A stretch of DNA of 64,000 nucleotides from Adineta vaga (lineage: Eukaryota; Rotifera), in NCBI GenBank assembly GCA_021613535.1, contig CP075496.1, positions 12,958,001-13,022,000 of the forward strand. Reading direction: 5' to 3'. The number at the start of each line of letters is the position of its first letter. Position 1 is the first letter of the stretch. Below the pieces are notes generated by a model. That model was not told the DNA's origin. It did not search any database and saw only the letters and a program-made list of their open reading frames with translations. A program made the position numbers and the translations under genes. Positions 1 to 12,352 of the stretch are shown piece by piece.

Positions 1-494
1 ACGTCGACGAGTTCGTTTTTGTAAATAACGTAAAGGATAAACAACAGCCCAATAACGATCAAGACTGAGTAGAACAAGATTAAATATGCTAGCAGTACTA
101 GAAACAAATGACATTTTCTTTTTCTTTATTTTGAAACATATCTTTAGAATCTGAGAATATACCTCGCAACATAATCAATTGATAACCACATCTGACATAT
201 CGCAGATGAGAATGGCCATCGACCAGTGATAATATTTGCAGCATTTAAAGGCATAACAAAAAGGCCGACAGCTAAATCGGCTATTGCTAAACTTAATATG
301 AATAAATTTGAAACAGTTCGAAGATATTTTTCTGTTTGAATAGCATAAAGTACGAGAATATTACCACAAACCGTAAATACAGATAAACTTGAAAGTACAC
401 AACCCAGAATAATTTTTTGTAGTAATTCTTCGACGAAAATTGTCGAATTAGTCGAATGAATTAATGAAACTTGAAGCGTCTCATTCATACTCAT
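1..494 (-). CDS. Class A GPCR, histamine H1-like amine receptor (partial, N-terminal part)
   Basis: Two exons are visible, 494-163 and 97-1, with a 65-nt GT...AG intron between them; the split Ser codon joins in frame. The protein has an N-glycosylation-rich N terminus, TM1 with GNILVLYAI, TM2 with LSLAIADLAVG, a tryptophan-bearing loop (GRWPFSSAICQMW), TM3 ending in LDRYWAVVYPLRYL and then a basic stretch. The pattern WLSIDYVAS...DRY and PLRYLQKRT resembles histamine H1 and muscarinic-type receptors, H1 best by eye. The Asp before YVAS is the usual amine-binding Asp of TM3. The gene continues beyond base 1, so TM4-TM7 are not seen. Family membership is secure; the ligand is an inference. Confidence 0.85.
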
Positions 495-2662
495 TTATCA
501 AAACTAATCTTATATGTTATCATTTGTCATTCATCAATCTGAATTTAACAAGAAGAAGTAAGTCAAATTAACAAAAAAAAAATAATTAATCTTTTTCTTT
601 TTTTTTCTCTAAAATAAAACAAAAAAACCCCCACATGATGAAATTTTTATCATGCTGCTTATAATCCAGTTAAACTGAAAGAGAAAAACAGAAAGCAGAA
701 CGAGAAATGTCAACCATCATCTAATTTCATTTGACATCCAAAGCTAGATTCATATAAGCATGTTTATCAGAATAAGAAAAGACATGCATGCTCATTCTCA
801 GTGGAATAAATTGTGAAATATGTTCTCTATCAAGGCACCAGGTGTTAAAAACGAAAGGAAAATCTATTTTTATGAAGAAATAAAAGTAATACAATACGGA
901 TGATGAACGGCAAAACATCGAGTAATCTTCTTCATTGATTTCAAGACAAGAAAGAGAAAGACTTCGGTATTATAGTCATCGATAGTCAATTGTTTCTAGT
1001 GATGATACTACCATGTCATTATATTGCTATTGGAAAGATGACAGTGAAATGAAAACAAGTGACATTGATAAAAAAAAGAAGAGAGACATAGAAGGGAAAA
1101 AGAAGAATCGCAAGTATAATTGGTGGTGAATAAGAATAAGAAAACATTTGACATGGAGAGCTAGAAACGGATTGTGACAAGTTTTCTTTCATTTTTCTCA
1201 TTTCCGATATCATTGAGACTTGTTTTGAGTCAGTTTCCCTTCATACATTGTTTCATGAAAATATTTTCTTCGAAACGGAATAACTACGATTTGAATGATC
1301 AATATTTTCGAACAGATTGAAAATTTCTCTCTTTAAAAAAACCCACCAAACTTCTTCTTTTCAGCTACATTTGATCATATCTATTCACATTTTCTAATTC
1401 TCTTGACAGACTTACTGATTTGTGTTATTATCATCGTATATGAACTGACATGCTTGTCATGTATCTCCGATCTAACTCGTTCGCGTCTTCTAAAAAAAGA
1501 TCATTAAGCTATCATAAAAAAGTAAGTAAAACATGTCTCAAATCTTCTACAATTGTCACCATTCTATTAGGAAAGTATGACGTCTAAAAATGCATTCTTA
1601 ATATTATGTTGATTAAAACTTTTCTTAATCTGAAACTTATCTGACGGATTTTCTTTTTCTATTATCACACAAAGATATTGTTGTTATGAAAAAAGAAAAG
1701 AATGAGAAATCATTGTAGCAAAAATTTTGAAAAGAAAAGAAAAAGAGTCACCCATATGGTGCGTGCCATATACATGAATGATTCTCAGAAGTACTTTTCT
1801 ATTCAAATGTATATATATATATATATTTATATGAAATATACGAACATCATGATGGATTTTCTATGATCTATCACGCAATTGTAAGAACATTTAAATGATT
1901 ACGAATGTATGCTCGATTTTATTGTTATGTCATGATTTGATTTATAAGACTTCGAGAAATGTGTCGTTCGATTGTTTTCAAAGAAAGTAAAGTGCACTAT
2001 AATAAATGTACTTTAAATAACATTTCAGTTTAGTGCATAACTTGAGGCTAAATAGGAAATTATTTAGTTTTATTCAAAGAATAAGATTCAAATAGGTTTT
2101 ATTCACTAACTGATTTTGAAACAAAGAAAGTCAAAATGGATCATTCTACAATCTTATTAGAATCTTTCAATTAAACAAGAACAAAGAATAGTTCGAATAA
2201 TCACCATTCAGGAAAAAAAACTCTATACAGAATTTATTGCTTCACTTACTTTCTCCAATATATTAATAATAAGAACAAATCAATTAGTTTTCTAATAATC
2301 ACAAGTACGATGATATTAAACTGTTTCTTTTTTGTAAATAAATACAACTATATTTCTATGTTTGAGTCGAACTTGGTGAGAATTCGTATCTAATAATTGT
2401 AACTAAATCTTATATATTCCGTTCGTTGTCGAGTTCTTATCATCAATAAACAAAACATTCTTGAAGTTTTCCTTCATGTCTCTATATCTATTTCATGCTA
2501 CTTGTCACTAATAGCGCATAGCGGCCATTCGTTGTCGATATATTTTATCTGGAAGCACTAACTCATACAGCTAGATATATCTTTAATCGTATTAGAATGG
2601 CCGACGAGTATACAAGAAAAAGAATTAGACATAGAGACGAAAAAAGACTCTATCTATTGATT

Positions 2663-2744
<82 letters not shown>

Positions 2745-3728
2745 AAATCTATTTGCTCTTCTGGTAAAATATGATAGAATCATTTTAATCAAATAAAATT
2801 ATATAAAAATCGGGAAATCTGAAGCATAAAAACGACTGTTTTCGATTTTTATTCTCGATCCGATCAGAAACTCATTCAAATAACAACAATCAACTCATCA
2901 ATAATCATTTATTTTCTATAGAAAACAAAACACTCATTGATATTCTTTCTTACTAATAGAAGAATACATGTGAAGAGTAGACATCAATAAAAAATTGCGA
3001 TCAGTTTCATTTTCATTCTAAAAACTAATTAAGCATAAAATAAACTATTCTAAATCTCAAGACTCTATTTAATTGTTCCTCTTTTGCACGCAAACTTTTC
3101 AAACTGACATCTAGTTACATGAAATTCATCCTACGAATAACATGCGATGAACTTCACATCTAACAAAATCTACATTGATCATAGAATATTTCGAAATGAA
3201 AACTATTATTAAGAAAAGACTTAGCATGTAAATATCTTTATTAATAGAAGATACTTAAGAAAAGAGTATGATATTGATACCATTTCTGTCTTATAGACAA
3301 ACATCACTTGTAGATCCTTACAATGCCATTCAAAGTTGTCAAATTCTAACAAATATTTTGTTTATACAATGTCTTAGTTGAAATCTGACAGTTCGTATAG
3401 ACGAGTTTTCATTGGTTAGTTTATATATATATATATGAAGATCTTAATTAGTTTGTCATTATCTTTAATCAATGTTTATCATAATATGAATATTATCTTG
3501 TTAATATGAGAATATAGAAATGATTATTTTAATATTCCTTACTCGAGAATAAATTATTTCCTTCTTCGATTTATTATCGTGCAAATCAGTTTGTTGATTG
3601 AATATATTGAGAATGATGTATATAATGAATTCATTTTTCTAAAGTATTGATTATTCATTGCAATTATCTTTCAAAAAAAGAGATGTTTTGCAATTAATAT
3701 GTAAAAACAAACAAATTGAGAACAATTT
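495..3728. other. Gene-free AT-rich stretch
   Basis: No open frame with protein-like composition or splice-joined exons was found on either strand. It holds A/T homopolymers, a TA run near 1808-1825, another near 3423-3436, and the GA microsatellite listed separately. It sits between the 5' end of the amine receptor and the 3' end of the tetraspanin, so it may hold receptor promoter or untranslated exons. Confidence 0.6.
2667..2741. repeat. (AG)n microsatellite, about 37 units
   Basis: An uninterrupted run of AG dinucleotides about 75 nt long, the longest simple repeat in the window, flanked by unique AT-rich DNA. It lies in the intergenic stretch. Confidence 0.97.
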
Positions 3729-4685
3729 TTATGTATTTATATAGAGAGATTTTTCTGTTTTATTCAAAGGAATAGATGGATATGAATAACGACTAATAGG
3801 ATGATTATCTGTTAGTTTATTTTCATTGATTTGTATATCAGGTACAATATTTTGTATGGTTTTATTTGTTTGATAATATGGATAATTCATTGATTTTGTT
3901 TTGAGAAGATCATTTTTATATGTTGATTGACTATATCGATCATCCATATGATATGTAACATAAATAGTCCATAAACCTAATAAAAGACAAAGGCAACCGG
4001 ATATTATTTCTGAAATAAGTACAGGTATGAATGATAAAGCAGTTCGTGTAATGATTTTAACACAACCACGTTGTTCATCTTGATCAGTAAAAATCATTCG
4101 ATATTTTTCTTCACGATTACATTCAGCTGCTTGAGAATATTGCTTAGTCCATGTTGAATCTTGTGTCGTACAACAATCATTACTATTTTCAATTTTTAGT
4201 AATTCATCTCGTGCTGATGTTTCTATATTTTTATCATTGGAATTTCTTTTTTTCACTTTTTATTATAACTTACTATTTGAAATGATGAAATCCATAAGTA
4301 ATCGTTCGATATCAACCGGAAAATTATCGACAATATTCTGAATGAATCCAAGCATAATAACAGCAAGAACGATGAGACCAATACCTAAAATAATATTTGA
4401 AACAATCGATATGATCAACATTTCCGTTCGGCCATCGAGTAGAACAGCAATAAAAGCAAGAATAGATGAAAGACATACAATAATACTAATGATTATAGCA
4501 ATAATGGGAAATGATTTATTGATTTTATTTGTTACATAGTCACGTTTACGTTCACGATTTAATAAACTTGTATCACGTTGTAATCGATAGAGACTTAGAA
4601 TAAATGTTAGTGAAGCTGTAATAATTACCAAACAGCTTAAAGAATAGAGTATATAATGACTAGAGGTTTGTTTCAAGAGTGTCAT
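3729..4685 (-). CDS. Tetraspanin-like four-TM protein
   Basis: Two exons, 4685-4274 and 4222-3729, are joined across a 51-nt GTAAGT...TAG intron; the phase matches (AAT A / AA ACA) and gives a 301-aa protein. TM1 is near residues 10-32, TM2 59-83, TM3 87-112. A large loop follows with a CC pair (NDCCTT), further Cys residues (AAEC, QRGC), then TM4 ending in LLLGLWTIYV and a Tyr-rich tail. The three-TM, CC loop, Cys-before-TM4 order is that of tetraspanins, which organise membrane microdomains. The canonical CCG is CCT here and the loop is short, so this is a divergent member. The tail carries several Tyr-containing motifs. Specific partners cannot be inferred. Confidence 0.72.
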
Positions 4686-5610
4686 TACATGGAAGATAAT
4701 TTACAAGAAATAAAAACGCGCGTAATTTATTAATGAAATTATAATGTAAAGATGAACTAATCAAGTATCCGCAAGGGATTTCCATAGAATTACTCAAGGT
4801 TTTAACCAAATCAGCTGAATACAGTTCTCCTTTTCTTTTCTTTTCTAAAGAAACTCATCATACGCTTTTTGACTGCAATCATTTCAAAGCATATTTATCA
4901 ACAATAAAAGATTTTCTTATTTCCGTTTTTCTTGAACTAGATAAGAAACAACAGTACTTAGAGAATTCATTCATGAATTTATTCGTTCGTATTTTCAATC
5001 TCGTATGATCATCATCAGCAATTGCATGCTTAAACAGAATGACACTTGATTAATCAATATAAGATAACAAAAAGAAACTCTTTGCTTCTTCTATAGTTTG
5101 AAATATTTGTTATTGGTTTTGTTTTTCCTTCTCTTCTTTTCTCTTTGTCATGCCATCCAATTGATTGAAGTTGTGGTTACAGCGTCAAGAGGATGACTTT
5201 CTCCTTTGAACGCTCAAGCGACAACATCGAGAATAGGGAACTAAAGAAGAAAAAAAAACTCTACGATAGCAACAAAGAAGAAAAGAAAAACGAATAGTTG
5301 TATGTTAGAATTATCATAATAGTTGTTGCACACATTCTCATTCCTTCAATGATGGGAACGTGCTTCTCGGATTTTCTTTTACAACTCGTCCGCTAGTAAT
5401 GAACTCTGAATTTATATATATATATGTGTATGTGTTTGTTGTAGGGTTTTTTCTCTCTCTCTGTCTTCCTCTTTTTCCTTTCTATCTGACTTTGACAAGA
5501 AAAATGAGAGCGAACATTTCAGTTATATCAACGATTGTTAGATTGTGTCCTTTTCCTTCCTTCAATCTTTCTTGCTCTTAGATCGAACAGATCGACATAA
5601 AAACTAACCA
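4686..5610. other. Intergenic, between divergent tetraspanin and MIT gene
   Basis: Contains purine- and pyrimidine-rich patches and a short TA/TG run near 5415-5440. No supportable gene. Because the flanking genes point away from each other it should contain both promoters. Confidence 0.5.
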
Positions 5611-6023
5611 ATGGACAATAATTTTAGTGGTAAGAATAAATGAAAATTGTCAATGTTCATATTTCGAGTTTTGTTTTTTTTTTAGATCACACAGCAATGA
5701 CTCCAATCAATGAAAATATTTGTTTGAATGTTTGTACAACTACAGATGATTTCGATAAATTAAAACAAGGTTTAACATTACTTGAACAAGCGAAAACCTT
5801 TGATCATAATCGAGATTATTATGCAGCTATACGACATTATCGTGATGGTGTTGATTATATAATGGATGAATTTATGTCTCGTCCATGTGCGAATGATCAA
5901 TCGAAAGAATATCTTCGTTTAAAATGTCATAAAATATTAAATCGTGTTGATATTTTAAAAAAACTAATCAAACAACAAGAACACGAAACACTCCAGCAAG
6001 CGATGAATGTCGAAGAACAATAA
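5611..6023 (+). CDS. Small MIT-domain protein
   Basis: Exon 1 (5611-5629) and exon 2 (5686-6023) join in phase (G / AT gives Asp), making a 118-aa protein. Residues about 25-100 form an MIT (microtubule interacting and trafficking) three-helix bundle: a helix with LLEQAKTFDHNRDYYAAIRHY, then YIMDEFM, then a third helix ending LNRVDILKKLI. The pattern is that of the N-terminal MIT domains of VPS4 and spastin-type proteins, which bind ESCRT-III tails. No AAA or protease domain follows, and the frame stops soon after, so this is a stand-alone MIT protein. The next gene starts 134 nt downstream on the same strand. Confidence 0.75.
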
Positions 6024-6112
6024 ATATATATATATATATATATGTTTGTCTGATTTTCAAATAAACGAATGTGTTTTTGTCTTGTGTTTCTTTTTCTCTC
6101 TTTTCTCTTTCT

Positions 6113-6127
6113 TATTTTGATTTGTAG
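6113..6127 (+). promoter_or_regulatory. Acceptor-like site and 5-codon uORF upstream of the 6158 gene
   Basis: A T-rich run ending in TAG at 6127 looks like a 3' splice acceptor. It is followed directly by a tiny frame (ATG at 6128, then Lys-Glu-Ile-stop) ahead of the main ATG at 6158. It could be a 5'-UTR intron end or a trans-splice acceptor for the second gene of a closely spaced pair. Confidence 0.4.
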
Positions 6128-6157
6128 ATGAAAGAAATCTAATGTAATTTTCATCGC

Positions 6158-6604
6158 ATGGATACAACACATATCTATGAAACATCTAATAAAATTCCCA
6201 TTGCAATACCATATCAATCTTCAATACAACTAGAAACATTGACACGAACAGACGAAGAAGAAAATAAATTTATTAGTCGAAATCAATTTCGTTCTGCATT
6301 TATTTTTAGTGGCCTATGGCTTTCATATTGTTGGTGGCTTTCCGAACGTTATCGATTTGATTTTGGTCAATATACAATTGTAATTCGTTTGTTATTTTGT
6401 ATTTTACATGTTTTAACTGTTTGGAAATTCTTTCAATATATGATGAGAATTGCATTTCGTTTCTATCGTTTCACACGACGATTACGTGCAAGTTTACCAC
6501 ATCATTTTATGATTATTGGTTTATCATTATTTCTATTTCTATTATTAACAATTGTTCTTAATTTTAAACAATTTCTACGAGAAGCTTTTGCAATTGTTGA
6601 TTAA
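6158..6604 (+). CDS. Unrecognised three-TM membrane protein
   Basis: A single uninterrupted 148-aa frame. After about 45 polar residues come hydrophobic segments near 48-63 (SAFIFSGLWLSYCWWL), 73-95 (TIVIRLLFCILHVLTVWKFF) and 117-140, with basic loops between (FRFYRFTRRLRASL). I do not recognise the family. It begins 134 nt after the MIT gene on the same strand, with an acceptor-like site between, so the two may be co-transcribed. Confidence 0.65.
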   Translation: MDTTHIYETSNKIPIAIPYQSSIQLETLTRTDEEENKFISRNQFRSAFIFSGLWLSYCWWLSERYRFDFGQYTIVIRLLFCILHVLTVWKFFQYMMRIAFRFYRFTRRLRASLPHHFMIIGLSLFLFLLLTIVLNFKQFLREAFAIVD

Positions 6605-9600
6605 TATTTGTTGTATTCGGTGTTGACGTATTTTTTTTTCTTCTCTTGTCCCAAAAAATTAATTTATTTTTGTCTTGTTGTTAAGATTCATTGTTAAACA
6701 ACGATTGTGTTCGATATTTTATTATTCCAAAGAACAGACATCATTCTGTTATAGAATAGAAACAGTAAAATAAAATACATGAACTATCAAATGTATATTT
6801 ATCTCATTTGTGGATTAGTTTGATAATGATCACTTGTTTTTTTTTGTAAATTTCAAGGGATGAATGAAAATTCGACAGATCTTTGTATTTCTCAAGGCAA
6901 ACTGACATCCGATCGTTCTTTTTTGTTTCTCGTTAAGAAATCTGAACATATCGATAGAATTAGAATATCAAGCGTAATAAGTATATATGATTTCATGTCG
7001 ATCTTATCATATTAACCAATGATTGTGAAAGTTTTGCAATTTGACTTTTTCATACAAGACAAGAATATCTTCTTGCAATTTGACATTCGGATTCTATTAA
7101 AAACAAGAGATAACTTTAAGAACAAGAGAGAGAGAAAGAGAGAGAAAAAAATAGATCTATCTTTATGTTATAAGAAAAATCTACAACAAGAAAAGAATTA
7201 TAACACTTTGTATTTTAGATGAATCAATTAAGAATATTCAGTCGTCAATGTACTTGAAATGACAGGTAAATATCATCAAATTTGCATTTAATTTTCTTAT
7301 TAATAAATACTTAGATTTAAAAATTCTATTTGTACGGAAAACCGTAAGCGGTCAAAGGTTCAATTAGTTGCAGAATCGTACAAGTACAATCTGGATAATA
7401 ATTTCATAAAAGCGGCTGACAAATCAATCATTATGATTATAATAGAAAAAAAAGAACGACATATGAATATTCATGGCTTCTAACTTAATTAATAGGTGTT
7501 AGTTAAAAAATTTTGCGTTGTAAGAAAGAAGAATTGAATGCATGCACTGCCGCCATGCGACGTTTGCCAGCAGAGTATATATTTTAAGTTGAATAAATAT
7601 AACAGGAACATTATAGAAAAGAATCGAGAATAAATCGTAAAATAATTGTTTTTTTAATATAATTTTATTCATATATGGAAACAAAATTCAACTTTTTCGT
7701 GTAATTGTCAGAAAAGATTATTCTAATGTCGATTGGGTTTAGGTCAAGCAAGTGAGTACAATTCATAGTATATAAACTTATGATCTATAAAACAATCGGA
7801 GTAAGTTGATAGTCTGTTAAACAACGGCGTAGCACTTCAATACTTTAAATTCTGGAAGTAAGAGAAAGTACAATATCTTTGTTCGGTAAATCTAGCATCA
7901 AAAAGCTTTTTCTTCAAGTTTCTTTATCAAAAAAGCAAATTTTCTAATGCAAGAGGCAAAATTTTCCATCTCCTTTGATTTTAAATAATTTTGATTTTTG
8001 AGAGTTTGTATACATCTCATTTGTTTTTGCGATAAGAGATATCATGTCGATTTATGTTATAAATTGAATATACCAAACGTGTTTTACACGAGTCTATTCT
8101 AAAAATGTTCACTTTATAAATTATCAAAAAACCAATTTTCTTTTCCATTACTAATTCAACCATCGGATATTTCTTTTCTAAGAAGTTTCTTTAGGATTAA
8201 ATAAAAAGAATATAGTTCAGAATAGAATTTATTTTTAGTTGAAAACTCAATGATTTCAAAACAATTAGGATTTATAATTTTCCTTTTTTGTCTGATTATT
8301 GATTCACGATAATATAACGTACGAAGGAAATGTGTATAACAATCGAGATAAAAGTCATTACATCAAAATGAATTTTCCTTCAATTTTTATCATGAATGAT
8401 CCATTAAATGCCACTTTTCATGACATCTTTGAAAATTGTTTCTTTACATATGTCAAAAATCGACGTAAATTCTTTTTTATTATTCATTGAAATCATTTAG
8501 TATGATCGAAAAAGCAGATTGACTTTAATGAAGATTTTTATAAGCAGAAAGATGCTAAAAACAATTCTTTCAATGTTTAATTTTCTAAAGAAAACTTAAG
8601 AAATCATTCAGACGTTTCTTTTTTTTTTATTTTGTAGATATTTACAAAAATCATCACAATATTCATAAGTATACATTTAAAAATTCATTATGCACGTAAA
8701 AACGTTCTTGACGAAGTGTTTCAAACGGCAATTTTAGGTTTATTAACACTTAAAGAAATCATGATATGTTACAAAATACAAAGTATATTTGCGTGTTCTT
8801 TAAGTCTCACTACGAAAAAGTCGGTAAGATTTTTCTTTATGGAAATTTATTATTTGAATATGAATAGTCAATACTATATTATTCTATGAGAAAATACATG
8901 TAAATAGTAGGATTATAACGATATGTTTACTATTACAAGGACGTGTATTTGCATGACTAACGTTTATTCCGATGTTTTTAGATGAAAATGCATGATCTTA
9001 TCTTGGAGCATTCGTGACAATCTAATTTAATCCATTAACATTTCACAATACAATAAATATTTCATTCGAAATTAACTTTAATATAGAAATTCTATGATAA
9101 AAAGAATAGTTCTAATATCTATTCTTCATTTTTTTTCTGAAGAATAGTTTATTCGCGAGTTCTTATTCAGTTCATTTAATATCGACCTATATTCCAGATG
9201 ATTTTTTGAGAATTCAAATCTAAACATTTCTATAGCTTTGGATGTGATATAGTATAAGGGTAACACTAATTGATGACGCAGAAAAAATCCGTTAGGCTGT
9301 GCATGTTAAGGACAGAACATTATATCTTTTCTCAGAGAAAGGAGGACGTGTCTAAACATGCAATAAGGATGGGAATTACTTTTTATTTATTGCAATTAAA
9401 ACATCATTCAATGTATTCCATTTAATCACAGCTGTATTCTTCAATATTGTGAGTTCATATCAGAAAATATCAGCGTAAATTAATGAATTTCTCTTCTTCT
9501 TCGTATGACGAAATGTCAAGCGATATTTTTGTTTTATTAAGACTTCCGACAAAGTACATACATGTAATGCAAATAAAGAGGATTAAAACGCCTATGCATG

Positions 9601-10171
9601 CTTAAGAATGATCTATGCAACATTATATCGAAAGATCAAATATTTTCCGAAGTAATAGAAGATATTAGGATGAAATTGATCTCTAAAAATAACCTCGAAA
9701 ATATCCTTTTTGACCTTAAATTTTCTGTATTATTATGAATAAGAAGATGTTCATCATGAGATACTTGACAATAGAAAGATATAGTCTTGATAATCTTTTT
9801 TTCTTTATTTTCATTATCTAGAACATAATTCATCTTCAAGAAAATTTTTCAAACTAAGATCTTTCTTCGTCATGGGAATTTCTAATACTAACCAGATCAA
9901 ATATATTTTGAGTTCGTCTTTTCTTTCTGTTTATTTTCTTTGAAAAACAGTATATAACACTATAATCTATCATATTCAATTAACAATTTACTAAAAGTAT
10001 AAACAACAAATATTTCTGAAACTTATACTCAAGTAAGTTTTTTTCTTGTCAACTAATAATAAATCGAGACACGAGATAATAGTAAGGATATATATTTTTC
10101 AATCATCAGAAACTTATTAGCACTTTATTCATCAATCTCTCTCATTGATTGAATAGCGAAAGAAACTGACA
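6605..10171. other. Gene-poor AT-rich stretch
   Basis: Several open frames of 60-70 codons exist on both strands but have low-complexity AT-driven composition and no splice-linked partners. A GA-rich purine tract lies near 7120-7160. I see no RNA gene. Confidence 0.55.
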
Positions 10172-10339
10172 ATGCGGATTCCTAGTATGACTTCTATTCA
10201 ATTATCTGAATTAAAGCAAGTAGGATTCTTAATAAATTCTATTATTGCTGTAGTTATGTACTTAGTTCTTTTAACATCCTTTATTCGTTATCAAAATCGA
10301 TCACTTTGTTCAGTCTGTATAGATATGAAAAGGAAATAA
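10172..10339 (+). CDS. Possible 55-aa single-TM protein
   Basis: The frame from ATG 10172 to TAA 10337 encodes a short polar N terminus (IQLSELKQV), one hydrophobic helix of about 20 residues (FLINSIIAVVMYLVLLTSF) and a short Arg/Cys/Lys tail. Codon use looks more like that of the neighbouring genes than random AT-rich sequence. There is no homology I recognise, and a chance ORF is possible. It could also be the first exon of a larger gene. Confidence 0.3.
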   Translation: MRIPSMTSIQLSELKQVGFLINSIIAVVMYLVLLTSFIRYQNRSLCSVCIDMKRK

Positions 10340-11110
10340 TGGAAACTTTATCGAATGATTTTCCCAAGAATGACTCTTCTATTGATCGATTAATATCCGG
10401 TTGAAAATAGTTTCATAGAATAAGAGAGAATATGATATATCGATTTTCTCTTTTGTTTTCATCGTAAGAATTTTCAAAAAATATCATATTGAATTCAAGT
10501 ATTTAGAGGAAAGTTTAGTCACCTTTTCTTTCTTACGATCAAATTGCATTTTCATAGTCGAAGAACTCAGTGATTTGTGTGATTAAAAAAGCAACAATTT
10601 TTCTTTTAAACTGTAAATCGAATATTAAAACAGAAATGTGAAGCATGTCATGACTTGGCTAAAAGAAACCCTGTTGTTTTCTGAAAAGAAAAGAACAGCA
10701 TGCTATCGACAGAGAGAGAGAGAGAGAAAGAAAGAAAGAGGAAGAATAGAGTAACAAAAACAAGATAAATTCTTTTTCCTATATCATTTCTCTAGTTTAA
10801 CGCTTCGTAGATCTTTCGCTGTGAGAAAAACGACTTTGTGCAGTATGAATAGACATTCTTTAAGGATTATGTTTTATCTAAATATTTATTTTTAATTAAT
10901 CAGATATATGCATTTCATTGTTAATTTTTATCAAAGGTAAGACATGTCATGATAGATGAAAACAAAAAAGTGAAAATCGATGTTTGTTTTTCAATTGATA
11001 ATCTTTCTTTTGATATTTCAAACGCATTCTACATGTTATTAATAACATCTATTGTCTATTACATATTCTTTAATACTTATTGAAGATACAATTAGACTAT
11101 TGTTTATTTT
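10340..11110. other. Intergenic, likely 5' region of the orphan receptor
   Basis: AT-rich, with a short GA/GAAA tract near 10711-10740. No coding frame. It ends in a pyrimidine-rich acceptor-like run against the receptor ATG. Confidence 0.5.
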
Positions 11111-11125
11111 CTTTTTCATTTCTAG
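11111..11125 (+). promoter_or_regulatory. Splice-acceptor-like site abutting a start codon
   Basis: A T/C-rich run ending in CTAG stops at 11125, and the ATG of the 7TM gene begins at the next base. This suggests a 5'-UTR intron or a spliced-leader acceptor. Confidence 0.45.
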
Positions 11126-12352
11126 ATGGATATGAATACAACGATGAGAAATCTCTCATTAGAAAATTATGATATACCTATAAAATATATTCGATCAAGT
11201 AATTTTCTTTTATCATGCACAGGTCTTTTGTTGAATTTCATTCTATTCATTATTCTTCTTTTTATTGGTCGACGACAATGTGCAACATATTTTTTATTAA
11301 TATTAATGACATTATGTGATTTATTATATTGTCTAGTTTATCTAAGTATTGTTTTAACAGTTGATCAATATATTAATTTGATTAATCATGAAATTCTTTG
11401 TCCATTATCATTCTTTTTAACACCATCTACTTTTACTGGTTCAACTCTACTTCTTCTTATTTGTCTTCTACATGTTTTGACAAATTATGTACGAAAATAT
11501 GATACCATCCTAGGACAAATAGGTGGACGTTTATCTGTTGTTTTCATTCTTGCATTTATTATTGTACGAGGTGTACTTGGTTCAACATCAATTGAATTAG
11601 TAATTCCCGATGAAAATGCAACCGATATACGTTATTGTACAATTGATATGAATACATCACCAATTGTAACAGCTGTTCAGAATATTAATCATATTTTTGC
11701 TGAAGTAACAGATATACTTGTTTATATAGGATGGATTATTGTCTTATTATTGTTTCTAATCAGTTCAATTTGTTGTAAAAAATCCTCTTTTTGTACTCAA
11801 ACAGATTCCAATATATCATCACTAATCAAACAATACCCATATGCATCATTATTAGTACAACAAAATCAACTTATTAATCAAGAACAAAATCCAATGAGTG
11901 TAACAGTTGAATTATCTGATATGTTGAATTTATCGAATGAACCTATTCTAACAAATAAACAACGACATCATGATGTTTCATTAATAATTCTTTCAATTAG
12001 TATCCTTTCAATTCTATTTTATCTCCCAATTATGATCAATAAATATTCTACGATGTATTTTGTCTATCGTGAACATGTTTTATTAACGGCTGAACAAACA
12101 TATTTTCTACAATTATTACAACATACTGCACATTTATTTTGTTTATCTATGAGATTTCTTCCTTATTTTGTATTTGATAAACGTATATCATTATTTCTTA
12201 ATCAATTAATTGGTTTTAAATATATGAAGAAGAATCCAAGACAGAAACGAAGAAAATGTCGATTTAAACAAAAATATATGTGTACCTGTCAATGTCATCG
12301 ACGATCACAAATCTTAGAATTCACGAATAACAATGACGATGATGAACAATAA
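11126..12352 (+). CDS. Orphan seven-TM receptor, rhodopsin-like
   Basis: An intronless 408-aa frame with an Asn-rich N terminus and seven hydrophobic segments: about 27-48, 57-78, 95-120, 134-152, 190-217, 283-302 and 317-345. A Cys at the start of TM3 (EILCPLSF) and one in loop 2 (IRYCTI) could form the usual disulphide. There is no DRY motif (LTNYVRKYDT occupies the place) and TM7 lacks NPxxY, ending MRFLPYFVFDKR. A long third cytoplasmic loop and a basic, Cys-rich tail (CRFKQKYMCTCQCH) follow, the latter a possible palmitoylation site. This fits the divergent orphan peptide-type receptors expanded in rotifers. Ligand unknown. Confidence 0.7.
   Translation: MDMNTTMRNLSLENYDIPIKYIRSSNFLLSCTGLLLNFILFIILLFIGRRQCATYFLLILMTLCDLLYCLVYLSIVLTVDQYINLINHEILCPLSFFLTPSTFTGSTLLLLICLLHVLTNYVRKYDTILGQIGGRLSVVFILAFIIVRGVLGSTSIELVIPDENATDIRYCTIDMNTSPIVTAVQNINHIFAEVTDILVYIGWIIVLLLFLISSICCKKSSFCTQTDSNISSLIKQYPYASLLVQQNQLINQEQNPMSVTVELSDMLNLSNEPILTNKQRHHDVSLIILSISILSILFYLPIMINKYSTMYFVYREHVLLTAEQTYFLQLLQHTAHLFCLSMRFLPYFVFDKRISLFLNQLIGFKYMKKNPRQKRRKCRFKQKYMCTCQCHRRSQILEFTNNNDDDEQ

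Noticed and set aside
7331-7400. tRNA-like T-loop word GGTTCAATTAG
   Set aside because: No acceptor stem, anticodon arm or box A at the right spacing could be paired.
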